64,000 nt of DNA from Calidithermus chliarophilus DSM 9957 (GTDB lineage Bacteria; Deinococcota; Deinococci; Deinococcales; Thermaceae), in contig NZ_KE387023.1 of NCBI RefSeq assembly GCF_000430045.1, positions 731,478-795,477 on the forward strand. The letters run 5' to 3'. Under the pieces are notes generated by a model. It saw only the letters and a program-made list of their open reading frames with translations, had not been told where the DNA came from and ran no database searches. The position numbers were made by a program, and so were the translations under genes. This document shows, piece by piece, positions 29,352 to 40,973 of this stretch. How positions within the stretch are numbered: position 1 is the stretch's first letter; every line of letters starts with the position of its first letter.

Positions 29352-29840
29352 ATGGAAGACCTCCCGCCGGTCACCCTCCGCCTCATGCGGCCCGCCGACG
29401 CCGAAGCCGTGGCCCGGATGGTGCGCCGGGCCTGGGCCGGGCGGGTGGCACCCGACTCCAGCGGCCACCTCGAGACGGCCGAAAAGGTGCTCGCCGACCT
29501 CGAGCGCGGGCGCGGCTTCGTGGCCGAGGCCGGGGGAGAGGTGGTGGCCTCGGTGCGCTGGGTGCCGCACCCCGGCGAGGAGGGGGTCTGCGAGGTGCAC
29601 AAGCTGGGCGTGCTGCCCGGGTACCGCAAGCTGGGCCTGGGGCCGAAGCTGCTGGGATTGCTCGAGGAAGACGCCGCCCGGCACGGCGTGCGGGAGGTAC
29701 GGCTGGCGGTGCGCCACGACCAGTACCGGCTGGTGGAGTGGTACAGCGCTCAGGGCTATGTCCTGGACGCGAGCCTGGTCTACAGCTCGGCCAACCCCCG
29801 CACCCCGCCGCCCTTCGTGCTGCGCAAGCGGCTGGCGTGA
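29352..29840 (+). CDS. GNAT-family N-acetyltransferase
   Basis: 162 aa, one GNAT domain. Motif B/A region: CEVHKLGVLPGYRKLGLGPKLL, where the R/QxxGxG/A acetyl-CoA loop is present as RKLGLG, followed by VRLAVRHDQYRLVEWYSAQGY. Acceptor substrate unknown. Confidence 0.85.
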   Translation: MEDLPPVTLRLMRPADAEAVARMVRRAWAGRVAPDSSGHLETAEKVLADLERGRGFVAEAGGEVVASVRWVPHPGEEGVCEVHKLGVLPGYRKLGLGPKLLGLLEEDAARHGVREVRLAVRHDQYRLVEWYSAQGYVLDASLVYSSANPRTPPPFVLRKRLA

Positions 29841-29962
29841 GCCGCCCGGTCGGGCCGAACGCCTGATCGCCCCGCGTCGGCAGCCGGGACTCGCCCACGC
29901 GCCCGTAGCGCTGGGAGGTCAAGATGTGGACCTCTAGACGGCCTCGAGGTGGCGTCACGCCT

Positions 29963-30319
29963 TCAGGGGCGGCCTATCAGGGCCCCGATGGTCCCGAGCA
30001 GTTCCTGGAACTCCACCGGCTTGACCAGGTAGGCCTCGACCCCCAGGCCGTCGTCCTCGCTGTCCTCGGGGACCCGGCCGGTGAGCATGATCACCGGCAG
30101 CCGGGGGCATCGTTCCCGCAGCCGCGCCAGCACCTCCGGCCCGCTCATGCCGCCCATCTTCCGGTCCAGGATCACCAGGTGTGGGGCGAAGCGCTCGAGC
30201 GCCTCGAGCCCTGCCGGCCCGTCGGCGGCGGTCTGCACGGTGAAGCCCGCGAGCGTGAGGCCGCGCCGCAGGAAGCTGCATACGCTAGGATCGTCGTCGA
30301 TCACGAGGATCCGGTGCAT
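29963..30319 (-). CDS. Single-domain response regulator (receiver only)
   Basis: 118 aa, a stand-alone CheY-like receiver domain. Acidic pocket IDDDPS near residue 8, phospho-acceptor Asp in LVILDRKMGGMSG (about residue 53), Thr in VIMLTGR, Lys in YLVKPVE. There is no output domain, so it must act by protein-protein contact or in a phosphorelay. No histidine kinase adjoins it. Confidence 0.9.
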   Translation of the reverse strand: MHRILVIDDDPSVCSFLRRGLTLAGFTVQTAADGPAGLEALERFAPHLVILDRKMGGMSGPEVLARLRERCPRLPVIMLTGRVPEDSEDDGLGVEAYLVKPVEFQELLGTIGALIGRP

Positions 30320-30425
30320 GCAGGCAATCTATTGCTTTTAGAACGCTTGCAGCCCTATCGTGAACCCATAAGTTTATGATCCGCGGCTGAGACGGGACTG
30401 AGCGATAAATTGTTCTTGGCTCAAA

Positions 30426-30956
30426 ATGAACCCGAACGACTTTATCGACGAGCTTGGCGACGCCTACTACTGCGTGGGGCGTCCGGTTCTGGAGGGCAAG
30501 GTGATCGCCCTGCTGCTGCTCGCCTCCGAGCCGCAGAGCCTGGGCGAGCTCGCGGCACGGCTCGGGGTGAGCAAGGCCGCGCTCCTCAAGGTGGTGCGGC
30601 CGATGGTCGAGCGCGGCGACCTCAAGCGCTGGCGCGAGCCCAGCAGCCGCGCCCACCGCCTGGGCCTCACCGACCAGGCCTACATCCACGACCTGCGGGT
30701 CCACGTGCTCAACAGCCGCCGCGTGCTCGAGGCCACCCGCAAGATGCTGCGCAAGAAGGGCCTGGAAGAGGGGGTGCGGGCCCAGCTAGCCCGCCACGCC
30801 GAGGTGGTGGGGAAGGCGGTGCAAAGCCTCGAGGCCGTGGTGCGCTCGGTGGAGGAGGAGCAGAGCCGCGACCTGGAAGAGCACCTCGAGCGCGACTGGG
30901 ACGCGCTGCCCCCGCGCAAGGGGCGCGGGCGCAACCCCAAGCTCAAGCTGACCTGA
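30426..30956 (+). CDS. GbsR/MarR-type winged-helix regulator
   Basis: 176 aa. Winged HTH at about residues 20-85 (GKVIALLLLASEPQSLGELAARLGVSKAALLKVVRPMVERGDLKRW), then a long helical dimerisation tail rich in charged residues. The layout matches GbsR-like regulators of the MarR superfamily. It precedes the acyl-CoA dehydrogenase gene by 70 bp on the same strand and may control it; no operator was identified. Confidence 0.8.
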   Translation: MNPNDFIDELGDAYYCVGRPVLEGKVIALLLLASEPQSLGELAARLGVSKAALLKVVRPMVERGDLKRWREPSSRAHRLGLTDQAYIHDLRVHVLNSRRVLEATRKMLRKKGLEEGVRAQLARHAEVVGKAVQSLEAVVRSVEEEQSRDLEEHLERDWDALPPRKGRGRNPKLKLT

Positions 30957-31026
30957 CCCTGACCCCGGTCCCTGCGGCACCCTCAGCCTGCCGGGCCCGG
31001 CAGGGCGTAAACTACGGCCAAAAGCC

Positions 31027-32640
31027 ATGGAACACCAATCCTACGCCTACGGGCACAACCACTTCCGGCTCGACCCCGACCTCCCGGCGCTGCTGGGGCG
31101 CTACTGGCGCGGCTGGGAGGCCCGCCGGGGGGAGCTCGAGGCCTTCGGGGAGCTGGCCGGGGGCGAGGCCTACCGCGTGGCCGACCACGTGGACAAGGAG
31201 GCCCGCCCGGTGCTGGTGATGCATGACCTGGCGGGCAACCGCATCGACCGCGTGCGCCTGTCGCCCGCCCAGGAGAGCCTGCTGCGGCGGCTGGCGGCCG
31301 TCAACCGCCCGCCCTACGAGGGCGGGAGCTGGCACCACCACTTCGCCCAGGGCTACCTGCTCGCCGACCCCGGCCTCTACTGCGTCCAGACCATCACCAA
31401 CTGCGTGATCTACAGCATCCACAAGTACGCACCGCGCTTCTCGGCCTGGAAGGAGCAGCTTTTGAGCGGGGAAGCCTTTGGCGCCACCTGGATGACCGAG
31501 GTGCAGGGCGGCTCCGACCTGGGCGCCAACCAGACCCGGGCCTTGTGGGACGGCGAGGCCTGGCGGCTGGAGGGCGAGAAGTACTTCTCGAGCGGCGCCG
31601 GGCTCACCGACTACGCCATCGTCTCCGCCCGCCCGGAAGGGGCCCCGCCGGGGCCGAAGGGGATCGCGCTGTTCCTGGTGCCCCGCCTGGACGCGCAGGG
31701 CCGGCTCAACTACCGGGTGCGCCGCCTGAAGGAGAAGCTGGCCACCCGAGCGGTACCCTCCGGCGAGGTCGAGTTCGCGGGCACCGAGGCCCACCTGATC
31801 GGCAGGGCCGAGGAGGGGATCTACTACCTGCTCGAGACCCTCACCCTCTCGCGCCTGGCCAACGCCTGCGGCGCGATGGGGCTGGCGAGGAAGGCCCAGC
31901 TCGAGGCCCTCTTCCGCGTGCGGCAGCGCAAGGCCTTCGGGCGGGCGCTGCTCGAGCACCCCCTGGTGCGCCGCGACCTCACCGACCTGGCGGTACGCAT
32001 CGCTGGGGGCCTGGCCCTCACCTTCCGGGCGGTGGCCGCCTGGGACGAGGCCTGGCTCCTGCGCCCCCCCTACGACCCGCGCTACCACTATGCCCGCCTG
32101 CTCACCCACCTCGCCAAGGCCCGCACCGCCGAGCACGGCACCTACTGCACCCAGCTCGCCATGGAGCTCTTCGGCGGGGTGGGCTTCGTGGAGGACTTCG
32201 CCATCGCCCGCCTCAGCCGCGAGGCCCTGATCACCCCCATCTGGGAGGGCCCGGCCAACGTCCAGGCCCTCGACACCCTCGAGGTGCTCACCCGCAAGGG
32301 GGCCCAAGAGCCCTTCCTGGCAGAGTTCGTGCCCCGGCTCGAGGCGGTCGGGACCGAGGAGGCCCGCCTCGCGCTCGGGGCCCTCCGGCGCACCCTGGAC
32401 CGCCTGCGCGGCCTCGAGCCCGCCGAGGCCCAGTGGCACGCCAAGGAGGCCCTGCGCACCCTGTCCGACGCCGCCAGCGTGGCGCTCTTATACGACCTCG
32501 AGGCCGCCGGGGGCGAGCGCTACGCCAAGCTGGCCGCCCTCTACGCCCGGCGCTTCCTGGGGGGCGAGGAATACCCGGCGTGGGCCCTGAAGGAGCCGCA
32601 GGTGTGGGCCGGGGAGACGGCCCCGGAAACCCCCGCGTAA
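31027..32640 (+). CDS. AidB-like acyl-CoA dehydrogenase family flavoprotein
   Basis: 537 aa, longer than ordinary acyl-CoA dehydrogenases (about 380) and equal to AidB. It shows the AidB-like block MTEVQGGSDLGANQTRA, then EGEKYFSSGAGLTDYAIV, RLKEKLATRAVPSGEVEF and ELFGGVGFVEDFAIARLSRE followed by ITPIWEGPANVQALD. AidB binds FAD and DNA and is tied to alkylation resistance in E. coli; whether this protein does the same is inference. A strict acyl-CoA dehydrogenase role is the alternative. Confidence 0.85.
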   Translation: MEHQSYAYGHNHFRLDPDLPALLGRYWRGWEARRGELEAFGELAGGEAYRVADHVDKEARPVLVMHDLAGNRIDRVRLSPAQESLLRRLAAVNRPPYEGGSWHHHFAQGYLLADPGLYCVQTITNCVIYSIHKYAPRFSAWKEQLLSGEAFGATWMTEVQGGSDLGANQTRALWDGEAWRLEGEKYFSSGAGLTDYAIVSARPEGAPPGPKGIALFLVPRLDAQGRLNYRVRRLKEKLATRAVPSGEVEFAGTEAHLIGRAEEGIYYLLETLTLSRLANACGAMGLARKAQLEALFRVRQRKAFGRALLEHPLVRRDLTDLAVRIAGGLALTFRAVAAWDEAWLLRPPYDPRYHYARLLTHLAKARTAEHGTYCTQLAMELFGGVGFVEDFAIARLSREALITPIWEGPANVQALDTLEVLTRKGAQEPFLAEFVPRLEAVGTEEARLALGALRRTLDRLRGLEPAEAQWHAKEALRTLSDAASVALLYDLEAAGGERYAKLAALYARRFLGGEEYPAWALKEPQVWAGETAPETPA

Positions 32641-32679
32641 CTCATCCTCGGCTACACTACAGTACAGGTCGGGAGGCTT

Positions 32680-33132
32680 ATGCAAGATCGCTCATCGGCG
32701 TTTTGGTCGGGGTTTTGGGACGTGGTCAGCAAGGCGTCCATCGTGGCGATCCCGGTGGTGCTGGGCTGGGCGCTCAACCTGGGCTCGCAGCGCATCGCCG
32801 ACTCCATCGCCCAGCGCGACTTCATCCAAAGCCTCATCGACGAACTCTCCGACACCAAGAGCCAGGCCCGCCAGGACATCGCCCTGATCCTGCTCAAGGA
32901 GTACATCGGCAACGAGCAGCCCAAGATGGTCGCCCGCATCGCCGAGGTGGTCTTCAGCGACAACATGAACCGCATCGTCGACACCGACAAGAGCGACAAC
33001 GCCCTCTCCGAGCTGCAGGGCTCCACCGCCTACCAGATCCTCGCCGAGCTCAACCCCGAGCGGGCCAAGGCCATCGCCGAGTCCAGCCAGCAGCGGGTGC
33101 TGGCCGCGCTGCTCGACGAGATCAACAAATGA
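32680..33132 (+). CDS. Small membrane-anchored helical protein, unknown
   Basis: 150 aa. One hydrophobic segment (about residues 13-33: VSKASIVAIPVVLGWALNLG), then an all-helical, charged soluble part with repeated Ala/Glu/Lys-rich helices. Good ribosome site GGGAGG 6 nt before ATG, and TACACT/TACAGT boxes 20-30 bp upstream. I do not recognise the family. The next gene starts 10 bp after its stop, so both are probably one transcript. Confidence 0.75.
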   Translation: MQDRSSAFWSGFWDVVSKASIVAIPVVLGWALNLGSQRIADSIAQRDFIQSLIDELSDTKSQARQDIALILLKEYIGNEQPKMVARIAEVVFSDNMNRIVDTDKSDNALSELQGSTAYQILAELNPERAKAIAESSQQRVLAALLDEINK

Positions 33133-33142
33133 CGGAGACCGC

Positions 33143-33550
33143 GTGAACAAACTGCTGCTCAGCCTTTTCGCCCTGCTGCTCACCCTCGCGCTGGCCCAGA
33201 GCGCCTCGAGGGTCCTCGGACAGCCCCTGCCCGTCGAGGGGGCCACCGCGGTCAAGACCTTCGACGAGCGCGTGCTGCGGGCCTTCGCCGTCACCGAGGG
33301 CAAGCGCTGCCAGATCTTCGAGGGCTGGAGCTTCAAGCAGGCCACCCAGGACGAGTACCGCAAGCTCGTGGACGGCTTCAACGAAGCCCTCAAGAAAGCA
33401 GGCTGGAAGGTCGAGTCCAAGGGCCAGGTGGCCCAGGGGGAGTCCACGGTGGAGGCCTACAAGCTCACCGGCGGCAAGGGCGAGCTGATCATCGGCTACT
33501 GGTTGCTGGCGAAGGGGGCGAGCCAGTTGTACTGGTGCCGGTTGGGGTAG
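33143..33550 (+). CDS. Secreted small protein, unknown
   Basis: 135 aa from a GTG. Clear signal peptide (LLLSLFALLLTLALAQS, cleavage likely after ALA at about residue 19). The mature part of about 115 residues is alpha/beta and has exactly two Cys (in KRCQIFEG and LYWCRLG), which could form a disulfide. Not recognised. Probably co-transcribed with the preceding membrane protein. Confidence 0.75.
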   Translation: MNKLLLSLFALLLTLALAQSASRVLGQPLPVEGATAVKTFDERVLRAFAVTEGKRCQIFEGWSFKQATQDEYRKLVDGFNEALKKAGWKVESKGQVAQGESTVEAYKLTGGKGELIIGYWLLAKGASQLYWCRLG

Positions 33551-33554
33551 GGAT

Positions 33555-33744
33555 GTCGATGGTCGGTGGTCGGTGGTCGATAGCCCATAGCCGATAGCTA
33601 AACGCCAAACGCAAGACGCAAGACGCGAAACACCCTTTCCTTACCCCCCTTAACAAGGGGGGCTGGGGGGATATTCCCTCCCCGCCGCCGGAGAGGGGTT
33701 TACCACGAGCCACGAGCTGCTGACGGCTGACCGCTTACCGTTTA
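33555..33744. repeat. Heptad-phased intergenic mosaic, copy 3 (33.6 kb)
   Basis: Fills the convergent gap completely: it starts 5 bp after one stop and its last word CCGTTTA includes the P450 stop codon. Words: GTCGGTG, GCCGATA, GCAAGAC, a hairpin core (CCCCCCTTAACAAGGGGGG at about 33643-33661), then CCACGAG and CGGCTGA types. Confidence 0.75.
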
Positions 33745-35040
33745 ACGTGCCCTCGCCCGCATCCGCAGGCCGCCCTTGGCCCACAGGGTGAAGTTGGGCT
33801 CGGGCTGGACTTCGGTCTCTTCGGCGTGCTCGAGGTCGAAGCGCTGCAGCACCCCGGCCACGATGATCTTGAACTCGGTGGTGGCGAAGCTCTGGCCGGT
33901 GCAGACCCTGGGGCCCAGGCTGAAGGGGAAGTAGGCCCCGCGGGGCAGGGACTTCTCGAACTCGGGCGTCCAACGCTCGGGGATGAAGGCGTCGGGGTTC
34001 TCGAAGAAGCGGGGGTCGCGGTGCAGGGTCCACTGGCACAGCACCAACTGCGACTTGTAGGGCAGGTACATCCCGCCCAGCTCCACGCCCTCCTCGGCGG
34101 CCACCTCCCGGCCGATGATCCACACCGGCGGGTAGAGCCGCAGCGCCTCCTTGAACACCTGGTCGAGGTAGGTCAGGCGGGGGAGGTCCTCGAAGGCGGG
34201 GATGCGGCCCAGCGCGTCGAGCTCGGCGCGGAGCTTGGCCCGCACCTCGGGGTGGCGGTCGAGGAGGTGCCAGGTCCAGATCAGGGCGTTGGCGGTGGTC
34301 TCGAGGCCCGCCGTGATCACGGTCAGCACCTCGTCGCGCAACTGCCGGTCGCTCATCTGGATGTCGGCCTGCTGCTGGGCCTCCATGAGCATCGAGAGCA
34401 GGTCGTCGCCCGGCTCGCCCTGGGCACGGCGCTGGGCGATGTGGCGCTGCACCATCTCGTTCAAGGCCCGCACCACCCGGATGCCGGCGCGGTTGAGCGA
34501 GGGGGTCCAGTGGGGGTCGGTGAGCCAGCCGTGGATCATGTGCCCCACCACCTGCTGCCCCAGGATGATGGCCTTGTGCATGATGTCGCGGTCGTCCTTG
34601 GCCTCGACGTTGAACATGCACTTAGCCACCACCCGCAGCGTCAGGGCGTTCATCTCCTCGTCCACGTGGATCAGGTCGCCGTCCTGCCAGCCCTCGAGCA
34701 TGTCCAGGGTGAAGCGGGTCATGACCTCGGCGTAGCCCAGCAGGCGCTTGTAGTGAAACGCCGGGCGCATCAGGCGGCTCTGCTGCTTCCAGAACTCGCC
34801 CTCGCTCACCAGGATGCCGTGCCCCATGCCCCCAGCGAAGGCCCGGGTCATCTCCGACTTGTGGAACATCTCGGCCCGCTCGACGAGCACCTCGCGCACC
34901 AGGTCGGGGTGGTTGAGGAAGACGATCTCCTGCCCGCTGGCGAACTGGAAAGTGGAGATGTCGGGGCCGCCGCGGGCGAGCTGGGTGAAAAAGCGCAGCG
35001 GCTCCTGGCGGAGCTCGAGGTCGGGCAGGTCGCGCACCAT
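33742..35040 (-). CDS. Cytochrome P450
   Basis: 432 aa. All core motifs are present: I-helix TAGLETTANALIWTW (A/GxxET, O2 activation), K-helix ExxR in FKEALRLYPP, PERW, and the heme loop FSLGPRVCTGQ with the axial Cys. No signal peptide or N-terminal anchor, so soluble. Substrate unknown; Thermus CYP175A1 hydroxylates carotenoids, but this is longer and I cannot assign it to that family. No redox partner gene adjoins it. Confidence 0.93.
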   Translation of the reverse strand: MVRDLPDLELRQEPLRFFTQLARGGPDISTFQFASGQEIVFLNHPDLVREVLVERAEMFHKSEMTRAFAGGMGHGILVSEGEFWKQQSRLMRPAFHYKRLLGYAEVMTRFTLDMLEGWQDGDLIHVDEEMNALTLRVVAKCMFNVEAKDDRDIMHKAIILGQQVVGHMIHGWLTDPHWTPSLNRAGIRVVRALNEMVQRHIAQRRAQGEPGDDLLSMLMEAQQQADIQMSDRQLRDEVLTVITAGLETTANALIWTWHLLDRHPEVRAKLRAELDALGRIPAFEDLPRLTYLDQVFKEALRLYPPVWIIGREVAAEEGVELGGMYLPYKSQLVLCQWTLHRDPRFFENPDAFIPERWTPEFEKSLPRGAYFPFSLGPRVCTGQSFATTEFKIIVAGVLQRFDLEHAEETEVQPEPNFTLWAKGGLRMRARAR

Positions 35041-35192
35041 ATCCCGTAAAGCTTACCCTGCCGGGGGACAAGGGCGTTGGGGGTTTGGCCCATAGAGCGC
35101 TCTGCGGTACGGTCAACACCGCTCACAACCCGTGCTCGCGAACCGCGAGCGGCAAAGCCATGGCGAAGGGCGATAGGGGAGTTAAAAGAAAA

Positions 35193-35216
35193 CTCCCCAC
35201 CCGTGAGGGTGGGGAG
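35193..35216 (-). terminator. Intrinsic terminator of the 16S gene
   Basis: A perfect 10-bp stem (CTCCCCACCC with GGGTGGGGAG) with a GTGA loop. On the minus strand it is followed directly by a T-rich run (TTTTCTTTTAA), the classic Rho-independent layout, about 70 nt past the 16S 3' end. Confidence 0.85.
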
Positions 35217-35280
35217 AGTGAACCTTGCACAGATCGGGCGAGTTGCTGAGCTGCACGCGCGTGGCGTACAACTGAGTACT

Positions 35281-36777
<1,497 letters not shown>

Positions 36778-36785
36778 CAGGCGGC

Positions 36786-36801
36786 ACCGAAGTGCCGTTT
36801 T
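36786..36801. other. Hairpin in the 16S leader
   Basis: CGGCAC and GTGCCG flank a 4-nt loop (UUCG on the minus strand) just upstream of the 16S 5' end. As part of the pre-16S leader it probably takes part in processing. On the plus strand it is followed by five Ts and could mimic a terminator, but no plus-strand gene precedes it. Confidence 0.4.
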
Positions 36802-36889
36802 TGGGTGTGCTTTACGCACGTATTTACTTCAGTGGTTTCCCGATCTGTGCTTTCAAGGTTCGCGGTCACCGTTAGGCGACGCAAAGAAG

Positions 36890-36918
36890 AGAGTATCAAG
36901 GATTCGCAAAGCTGTCAA
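36890..36918 (-). promoter_or_regulatory. Strong sigma-70-type promoter of the 16S gene
   Basis: Minus strand: a perfect -35 TTGACA (36913-36918), a 17-bp spacer, and -10 TACTCT (36890-36895). It lies about 113 bp upstream of the mature 16S 5' end. It is the best promoter in the window. Confidence 0.85.
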
Positions 36919-37005
36919 GGGGGGCATCTGTCCCGCCGCCGAACCCGGCCGAAACGCCCTCTCCGTGGGGCTCGAGCGCCCCGTTGCAGGGTAGGATGAG
37001 GCGCT

Positions 37006-37713
37006 ATGGACCTGCTGGTGATCGTTCCGCATCCCGACGACGAAGTGTTTGGCGCAGGCGGCACCCTCATCGAGTACGCCGAGCGGGGCCTCGAGACCGG
37101 CCTCATCACCCTGACCAAGGGGGAGGCGGGCCGGACACTGGGGCTGTGCGAGGCCCCGCACCTGGGGGCTTTCCGCGCCGAGGAGCTGCGCCGGGCGGTG
37201 GAGGTGCTCAAGATCGGGCACTTCGAGCTCTACGACTTCCCCAACGCCCGCCCCGGCATGGTCGTCGATGGGGAAGCCCGGGGCGCGGGTTTCGCCATCA
37301 ACCGCGGGGTGGGCGACCACCCCGAGATCGCGGACCTGCTGGTGCAGCGCCTGGAGAGCCTCAGGCCCCGGGCGGTCATCACCTTCCCGCCCAACGGCGT
37401 CAACGGCCACGTGGACCACGTCGCCACCAGCCGCTGGGTGCGGGCAGCGGCCGAGCGCTACGGCCGGCCGCTGAAGCTCTTCTACTACGCCCCGCCCACC
37501 CCCTACCCCGGCCACGAAGAGGGCTACCTTCCCCCCACGCACTACCGGCCCCTCCCCGTCCCCGTCCTGACCCAAAAGCTCAGGGCCATGGCCCAGCACC
37601 GCACCCAGGCCCTCTCGGTGCTCGGCTTCATGGACCGCTCGGCCGAGCGGCTGGCGAGGGAGACCTTCCACCTGGCGGGCTACCAGGGCGAGCCGCAGAG
37701 CGAGCTGCTGTAG
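37006..37713 (+). CDS. PIG-L family deacetylase (probable bacillithiol BshB-type)
   Basis: 235 aa. Zinc-site motif PHPDDEVFGAGGTL at the N-terminus and the downstream His in NGVNGHVDHVATSRWV. Family members remove the N-acetyl group from GlcNAc-malate or related conjugates. Bacillithiol is made by Deinococcus and Thermus relatives, so BshB is likely; a GlcNAc-lipid deacetylase or a mycothiol-conjugate-amidase-like enzyme is the alternative. Confidence 0.82.
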   Translation: MDLLVIVPHPDDEVFGAGGTLIEYAERGLETGLITLTKGEAGRTLGLCEAPHLGAFRAEELRRAVEVLKIGHFELYDFPNARPGMVVDGEARGAGFAINRGVGDHPEIADLLVQRLESLRPRAVITFPPNGVNGHVDHVATSRWVRAAAERYGRPLKLFYYAPPTPYPGHEEGYLPPTHYRPLPVPVLTQKLRAMAQHRTQALSVLGFMDRSAERLARETFHLAGYQGEPQSELL

Positions 37714-37741
37714 GGCGCCGGCTCCCTGAGAACCATGAGTG

Positions 37742-37764
37742 CCCTCGAGCGTCCTGCTCGAGGG
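37742..37764. terminator. CTCGAG hairpin after the PIG-L gene
   Basis: A perfect 8-bp stem CCCTCGAG/CTCGAGGG with a 7-nt loop, 29 bp after the stop codon. No U tract follows, so termination is uncertain; it may be only a pair of the common CTCGAG motif. Confidence 0.4.
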
Positions 37765-37920
37765 TGCTTCGGGCGCGTGCATCCTCCTGACGGCTGAGGG
37801 GGCTCATTCAACCGTAATGGCCTTAAAACCACACCTTCGCCCGATTGAGCCAACCTGATTTCGTGGCATAGTGCGCTTCGCACTCCTAAGGGAGAGTTTG
37901 GCTGGTGGCATCAGGAGGAG

Positions 37921-39654
<1,734 letters not shown>

Positions 39655-39674
39655 ACGGCCTTCTGACCCATGGT

Positions 39675-39698
39675 CCCCCCGCGAGCAGCGGGGGGATT
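39675..39698 (+). terminator. Intrinsic terminator after the binding-protein gene
   Basis: CCCCCCGC and GCGGGGGG form a perfect 8-bp stem with a 5-nt loop, followed by ATTTG. It sits 21 bp after the stop codon. Confidence 0.75.
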
Positions 39699-39699
39699 T

Positions 39700-39987
39700 G
39701 CCTTCGAGGGGCATTAATCACAGCTTCCAGGGCTTCCTCGAGCTAAGGTGCGAGCTGGAAAGGTTCGCCTTTCCGCCTCGGAGGCGACGAAGCCTGTCCT
39801 GCACTTGGGCGCCTGGGACAGGCCGAGCCAGTGGCGCAACCGGCCGAGTCGAGCAAACCCGCACCGCTGCCCTGGGCGTTGGCAGCCTGTTCGAGGTCTT
39901 TCGGTCGGTGAGGCACCCAGCCTGGCCGACCGTGCCTTAATTTCGGCCGGACCCCCCAACGCCAGCCAGGCCCTAGCGAGGCCATTC
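39700..39987. other. Non-coding 288-bp stretch before the metallophosphoesterase
   Basis: A reading frame is open from 39748 into the downstream gene, but the translation up to residue 80 is Arg/Pro/Ser-rich with no recognisable fold, and the next gene has its own clear start. No promoter, heptad mosaic or RNA hairpin stands out. Confidence 0.5.
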
Positions 39988-40749
39988 ATGCGCATCGGAA
40001 TTCTCTCGGACATCCACGCCAACCTGCCCGCCCTGGCGGCGGCGCTGGGCTGGTTGTCCAAGCAACAGCTCGACGCCATCGTCGCGGTGGGCGACATCGT
40101 GGGCTACGGCCCCCACCCCAAGCCGGTCATCCGCATGCTCCAGCGTTTCAACGTGCACTGCATCGGGGGCGGCAGCGACATGCGCGTGGCCTTCCGGGTG
40201 CTCTCCAGCGCCCCCCGCAGCAGCATCTCCGACATCACCCTGCGCTGGACCATCGCCCAGCTCGAGGAGCCGGAGATCGCCTTCCTCAAGGGCCTGCGCT
40301 ACCGCCACCGCGTGCCGCTGGGCAGGGGCCAGCTCATGGCCTTCCACGGCACCCCCGAAGACCCGGAGGTCAAGATCGACCTCGAGCTCCCCGCCGCCGA
40401 CCTGCTGCCGTTGTTCGAGCGCTTCGACGCCTCCTGCATCGTCGCCTCGGGCAGCCACCTGCCCTTCCAGCGCTGGCTGGGCGACCGCCTGATCTTCGAC
40501 CCCGGCTCGGTGGGCCTGAGCCTGGGCGGGGCCCCCGGCGCCGACGTGGCGGTGCTCGAGGACACCCCCCAGGGCCTCAAGGTGCAGTTCAAGAAGCTCC
40601 CCTACGACACGGAGTGGGTGGCCCAGGACATGGCCCTCTTCGGCTTCCCCCCGCCCCTCATCGAGGCAATCCGGCAGGGCTCCTTCACCCCTTCCGACCA
40701 CCCTGCCTCCAACGCGACCATCGAGTGGGTGCCGGCGGTGCATGGGTAG
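39988..40749 (+). CDS. Metallophosphoesterase-like protein with altered metal motifs
   Basis: 253 aa from ATG 39988, where the calcineurin-like fold begins (MRIGILSDIHANLPAL). Metal ligands D-x-H (SDIH) and GD (VGDIVGYG) are intact, and an MAFHGTP His follows. The usual GNH[D/E] block is replaced by GGGSDM and the GHTH block by GSHLP. Such changes suggest a different substrate, altered metal use, or a non-catalytic role. The conserved tail FDPGSVGLS is present. Confidence 0.8.
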   Translation: MRIGILSDIHANLPALAAALGWLSKQQLDAIVAVGDIVGYGPHPKPVIRMLQRFNVHCIGGGSDMRVAFRVLSSAPRSSISDITLRWTIAQLEEPEIAFLKGLRYRHRVPLGRGQLMAFHGTPEDPEVKIDLELPAADLLPLFERFDASCIVASGSHLPFQRWLGDRLIFDPGSVGLSLGGAPGADVAVLEDTPQGLKVQFKKLPYDTEWVAQDMALFGFPPPLIEAIRQGSFTPSDHPASNATIEWVPAVHG

Positions 40750-40754
40750 GGTTG

Positions 40755-40908
40755 GCGGGCACGGGTCGTACGTCCTGCGCCCTACGTCGAACGCCGAATG
40801 CCGAACGCCGAATGCCGAACGCAAGACGCAAAACGCGAGACGCCTCGGCCCTGGACCCTAGACCCTAGACAGACCACGGGCCACTAGCCAATAACCTCTA
40901 AGGCCATT
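40755..40908. repeat. Heptad-phased intergenic mosaic, copy 4a (MPE-alr)
   Basis: 154 bp, 22 consecutive 7-bp words in one phase: TACGTCC type, AACGCCG/AATGCCG alternating, GACGCAA type, AGACCCT type, then CCACGGG type. Begins 6 bp after the stop codon. Confidence 0.75.
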
Positions 40909-40922
40909 CCCCTTTCTACGTC

Positions 40923-40957
40923 CGGCGTTAGGCGTTGGGCGTTTGGCGTTCGGCGTG
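40923..40957. repeat. Heptad-phased repeat, copy 4b (upstream of alr)
   Basis: Five consecutive 7-bp words differing mainly in the first two bases of each (CCGGCGT, TAGGCGT, TGGGCGT, TTGGCGT, TCGGCGT), ending 16 bp before the alr start. It is the reverse-strand version of the AACGCC-type word. Confidence 0.7.
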
Positions 40958-40973
40958 CTTAGAATGACCCGGT

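Noticed and set aside
29841-29962. Regulatory RNA between the convergent GNAT and response-regulator genes
   Set aside because: Only a 6-bp hairpin (GAGGTC/GACCTC) is present; nothing supports a gene.
36786-36806. Plus-strand intrinsic terminator
   Set aside because: It looks like one (stem plus T run) but no plus-strand transcript is expected there; it is the 16S leader.
39748-39987. N-terminal extension of the metallophosphoesterase
   Set aside because: The upstream 80 residues are low-complexity, and the metal-binding fold starts at MRIGILSDIH from 39988.
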